NCBI GenBank assembly: GCA_023266795.1
Contig: JAHFPI010000088.1
Span: 1 to 7,800 of the forward strand
Direction: 5' to 3'
From: Rhodospirillales bacterium
GTDB taxonomy: Bacteria > Pseudomonadota > Alphaproteobacteria > Micavibrionales > UBA2020
Length of the DNA stretch: 7,800 nt
Of this stretch, positions 5,503 to 7,800 are shown piece by piece. The stretch's first letter is position 1, and every line of letters starts with the position of its first letter. A program made the position numbers and the translations under genes. The notes beneath the pieces were generated by a model. That model was not told the origin of the DNA. It worked only from the letters and a program-made list of their open reading frames with translations, and searched no databases.

Positions 5503-7800
5503 CAAAAAGGATGCTGATTGATGCAACCCACCCCGAAGAGACACGGGTTGCGGTCATCTCTGGTAATAAACTTGAAGAATACGACTTCGAGACCATCGTC
5601 CGGAAACAACTCAAAAGCAACATATACCTCGTCAAGGTCTCGCGCGTAGAGCCCTCGCTACAGGCGTGCTTCGTCGATTTCGGCGGCAACCGCCACGGTT
5701 TCCTGCCCTTTCCGGAAATTCATCCCGATTACTACCGCATCCCCATCGCCGATCGCGAAGCCCTGCTGGCTGAAGAACGCGCGCTGGCCGCCGCACAGGC
5801 AGCCCGTGAAGACGAGGAAGATGCCGCCGAGCTCGCCGCCGCCGGCGAAAGCCTGGACGACGACGATGAGGAAGGCAACGGCGCTTCTGAAAAAACGGAA
5901 AAAGGGGAAGAAACCAGCCCCTCTGAAGAAGAGGCATTTCCTGCCGTCGTCTCCGAAGAAGAACACTACGTTTCAAAACATACCAGCTCCATCGCCGCAG
6001 ATATCGAACAGGAGTCCGTTACCGACACAGCCGACGAACCTGAAAGCGCCGACGATGAAGAGGGCGATACCCTGCCCGAAACCGAAGAAGCTGAAATCTC
6101 CGCCCCGGCTTCAGGCGACGATTCTGTCCAAACCGCCGAGGAAGATAAAGAATCCGACGTGGAAATCATCGGCGGGGACGTCGTTGACGCTCCCGTTTAC
6201 CGTTCCACCATCAAGCGCCGCTACAAAATTCAGGAAGTTATCAAGCGCAACCAGATCATGCTGATCCAGATCAGCAAGGAAGAGCGCGGCAACAAGGGCG
6301 CTGCCGTTACTACTTATATCTCCCTGCCCGGCCGTTATTGCGTCCTGATGCCGAATTCCCCGCGCGGCGGCGGCGTCAGCCGCAAGGTGTCCAACGCCAA
6401 GGATCGCCAGCGCCTGAAAAAGATTTTACATGAGTTGAACGTGCCCGAAGGCATGTCTGTCATTCTGCGCACGGCGGGCGTTGCCCGCGCGGCGGCAGAG
6501 ATCAAGCGCGATCTCGATTACCTGCTGCGTCTGTGGGACCAGATCCGCGAATTCACGCTGAAATCAAGCGCCCCCGCCCTCATCTACGAAGAAGGCAACC
6601 TGATCAAGCGCGCCATCCGCGACCTGTACAAACGCGATATCGATGAAGTCCATGTCGCCGGCGAGGAAGCGTATAAAAACGCACGGGAATTCATGCGCAC
6701 GCTCATGCCGAGCCATGTTGAGCGCGTCCAGTTCTATCAGGAAGAGACAATGCCGCTGTTTTTCCGCTATCAGGTGGAAAACCAGATCGACGCCATTCAC
6801 AGCCCGACCGTTCACCTGAAATCCGGCGGCTATATCGTCATCAACCCGACCGAGGCGCTGGTGTCGATCGACGTCAACTCGGGCCGCGCCACCAAAGGCC
6901 GGCATATCGAGGAAACCGCCCTCAAAACCAATATCGAGGCGGCGGAAGAAATCGCCCGCCAGCTGCGCCTGCGTGACCAGGGCGGTCTGGTGGTTATCGA
7001 CTTTATCGATATGGAGGACAGCCGCAACAACCGGATCGTCGAGCGCAAGATGCGCGACGCCATGCAGCATGACCGCGCCCGCATCCAGCTGGGGCGCATT
7101 TCCACCTTCGGCCTGATGGAGCTTTCCCGCCAGCGCCTGCACCCCAGCCTTGTTGAAACCAACTTCGAGGTATGCCCCCATTGCAAAGGCTCCGGACTGA
7201 TACGGACCGTTGAAACAACCGGCGTTATCGTCCTCCGCGCCATCGAGGAAGAAGCTCTCCGCGCCCGCGCCGCAGAAATCAAGGTCTGCGTCCCGACTGA
7301 AATCGCCCTGTATATCTTCAACACCAAGCGCGAGATGCTCACGTCCATTGAAAAACGCTACAATATCCGCGTCTCCCTTCAGGCCAATGATGAACTGCTG
7401 AAACCAGCCTACACCATTGAAATCCTGCGGGCGACCGGCGCTGCCGGCCCGGAACGTCCGGCGCGGCTGGCTCCCGTGCAGACAGTGGACATCTCCGATC
7501 TGCCGGAAGTGGACGAAAGCGAAAGCGCGGAAGATAACGACCAGTCCCCGAATTTCTCCGTCGACGAAGAAATAGCCCCCTCCGACAGAGGGAATGCGGG
7601 CGGCGACAGACAGCCGCGCCGTTCCCATGGCGGCGGCAGGGATGGCGGCAACCGTGATGACAACGGACGGAATGACCGGGATAGTGACGGCAACCAGCGG
7701 CGGCGCGGCAGACGCGGCGGACGCAATCGCGGCAGGAAACGCGGCGGCAACGACGGCAATCGCCAGTTCAACCGCCCGCAGGAGGGCGGCGGTGGACAAA
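5499..7800 (+). CDS. rne: Ribonuclease E/G, RNase E type (3' end outside window)
   Basis: Endoribonuclease that starts the decay of most mRNAs and matures rRNA and tRNA; it is the usual scaffold of the degradosome. The frame is open for 767 codons from ATG 5499 to the right edge. The N-terminus 'MTKRMLIDATHPEETRVAVI' and S1 domain ('SNIYLVKVSRVEPSLQACF', 'RHGFLPFPEI') are split by an acidic insertion of about 150 residues (roughly 85-232) relative to the E. coli enzyme. The S1 domain resumes at 'TIKRRYKIQEVIKRNQ'. Then come the 5' sensor/RNase H-like part ('ILRTAGVARAA') and the DNase I-like domain with catalytic Asp458 ('VSIDVNSGR') and Asp501 ('VVIDFIDM'), 43 apart as in E. coli. The zinc link Cys559/Cys562 ('CPHCKGSG') follows. 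From about 706 the tail becomes Gly/Arg/Asp/Asn-rich, an RNA-binding type of region. An 'aagga' 9 bases before the ATG supports the start. Confidence 0.95.
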   Translation, partial: MTKRMLIDATHPEETRVAVISGNKLEEYDFETIVRKQLKSNIYLVKVSRVEPSLQACFVDFGGNRHGFLPFPEIHPDYYRIPIADREALLAEERALAAAQAAREDEEDAAELAAAGESLDDDDEEGNGASEKTEKGEETSPSEEEAFPAVVSEEEHYVSKHTSSIAADIEQESVTDTADEPESADDEEGDTLPETEEAEISAPASGDDSVQTAEEDKESDVEIIGGDVVDAPVYRSTIKRRYKIQEVIKRNQIMLIQISKEERGNKGAAVTTYISLPGRYCVLMPNSPRGGGVSRKVSNAKDRQRLKKILHELNVPEGMSVILRTAGVARAAAEIKRDLDYLLRLWDQIREFTLKSSAPALIYEEGNLIKRAIRDLYKRDIDEVHVAGEEAYKNAREFMRTLMPSHVERVQFYQEETMPLFFRYQVENQIDAIHSPTVHLKSGGYIVINPTEALVSIDVNSGRATKGRHIEETALKTNIEAAEEIARQLRLRDQGGLVVIDFIDMEDSRNNRIVERKMRDAMQHDRARIQLGRISTFGLMELSRQRLHPSLVETNFEVCPHCKGSGLIRTVETTGVIVLRAIEEEALRARAAEIKVCVPTEIALYIFNTKREMLTSIEKRYNIRVSLQANDELLKPAYTIEILRATGAAGPERPARLAPVQTVDISDLPEVDESESAEDNDQSPNFSVDEEIAPSDRGNAGGDRQPRRSHGGGRDGGNRDDNGRNDRDSDGNQRRRGRRGGRNRGRKRGGNDGNRQFNRPQEGGGGQ

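Noticed and set aside
5806..6264. Lys/Pro-rich plus-strand frame within the rne insertion
   Set aside because: It is the shifted frame of the Glu/Asp-rich insertion, where GAA/GAG repeats read as Lys/Arg codons; there is no ribosome-binding site.
6564..7799. Minus-strand frame of about 411 codons opposite rne
   Set aside because: It mirrors the conserved catalytic domain of RNase E; such long antisense frames are expected in GC-rich genes with biased third positions.

Overview
The window looks like a chromosomal segment of an alphaproteobacterium. The evidence is an HdaA-type DnaA paralogue with the typical 'WPF...DLxSRL...PDDALMAVVLTKLFSDRQ' layout, a YdcH/DUF465 protein, an AMIN-Amidase_3 amidase placed divergently from an RNase E with a long acidic insertion in its S1 domain, and a LysM/L,D-transpeptidase of a type common in this class. 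A phosphofructokinase gene means a complete upper EMP glycolysis is possible, which many alphaproteobacteria lack; a Rhodospirillales-like or Micavibrio-like lineage would fit, but the genus cannot be fixed from this sequence. The genes are housekeeping genes; no mobile element, CRISPR array, tRNA or rRNA was seen.

Layout. 1-469: 3' part of hdaA (+), running in from the left edge. 481-988: two small minus-strand genes, a two-helix membrane protein and a YdcH-family coiled-coil protein, meeting hdaA tail to tail over a small hairpin. 1137-3354: a plus-strand pair, 6-phosphofructokinase followed 10 bp later by an exported LysM plus YkuD L,D-transpeptidase. The transpeptidase frame carries one in-frame amber codon (2833-2835) between the LysM domain and the catalytic His/Cys; the frame is otherwise intact for 172 more codons. 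3366-3406: a strong, probably bidirectional, intrinsic terminator. 3433-3609: a 58-residue minus-strand lipoprotein gene. 3749-5047: amiC on the minus strand. 5048-5498: a 451-bp divergent intergenic region with a good sigma-70-like promoter and a roughly 310-nt leader for rne, including inverted repeats, competing complementary segments and two tiny overlapping ORFs just before the rne start. 5499-7800: rne (+), running off the right edge; the catalytic core, zinc-link cysteines and start of the Gly/Arg-rich tail are visible.

How they work together. Two envelope genes (the L,D-transpeptidase and the AmiC amidase) and a small lipoprotein point to peptidoglycan remodelling; hdaA and rne are global regulators of replication initiation and RNA turnover; pfk feeds central carbon flow. 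The most unusual items are the single amber codon in the transpeptidase, the structured rne leader with alternative pairings, and the overlapping mini-ORFs that run into the rne start codon.
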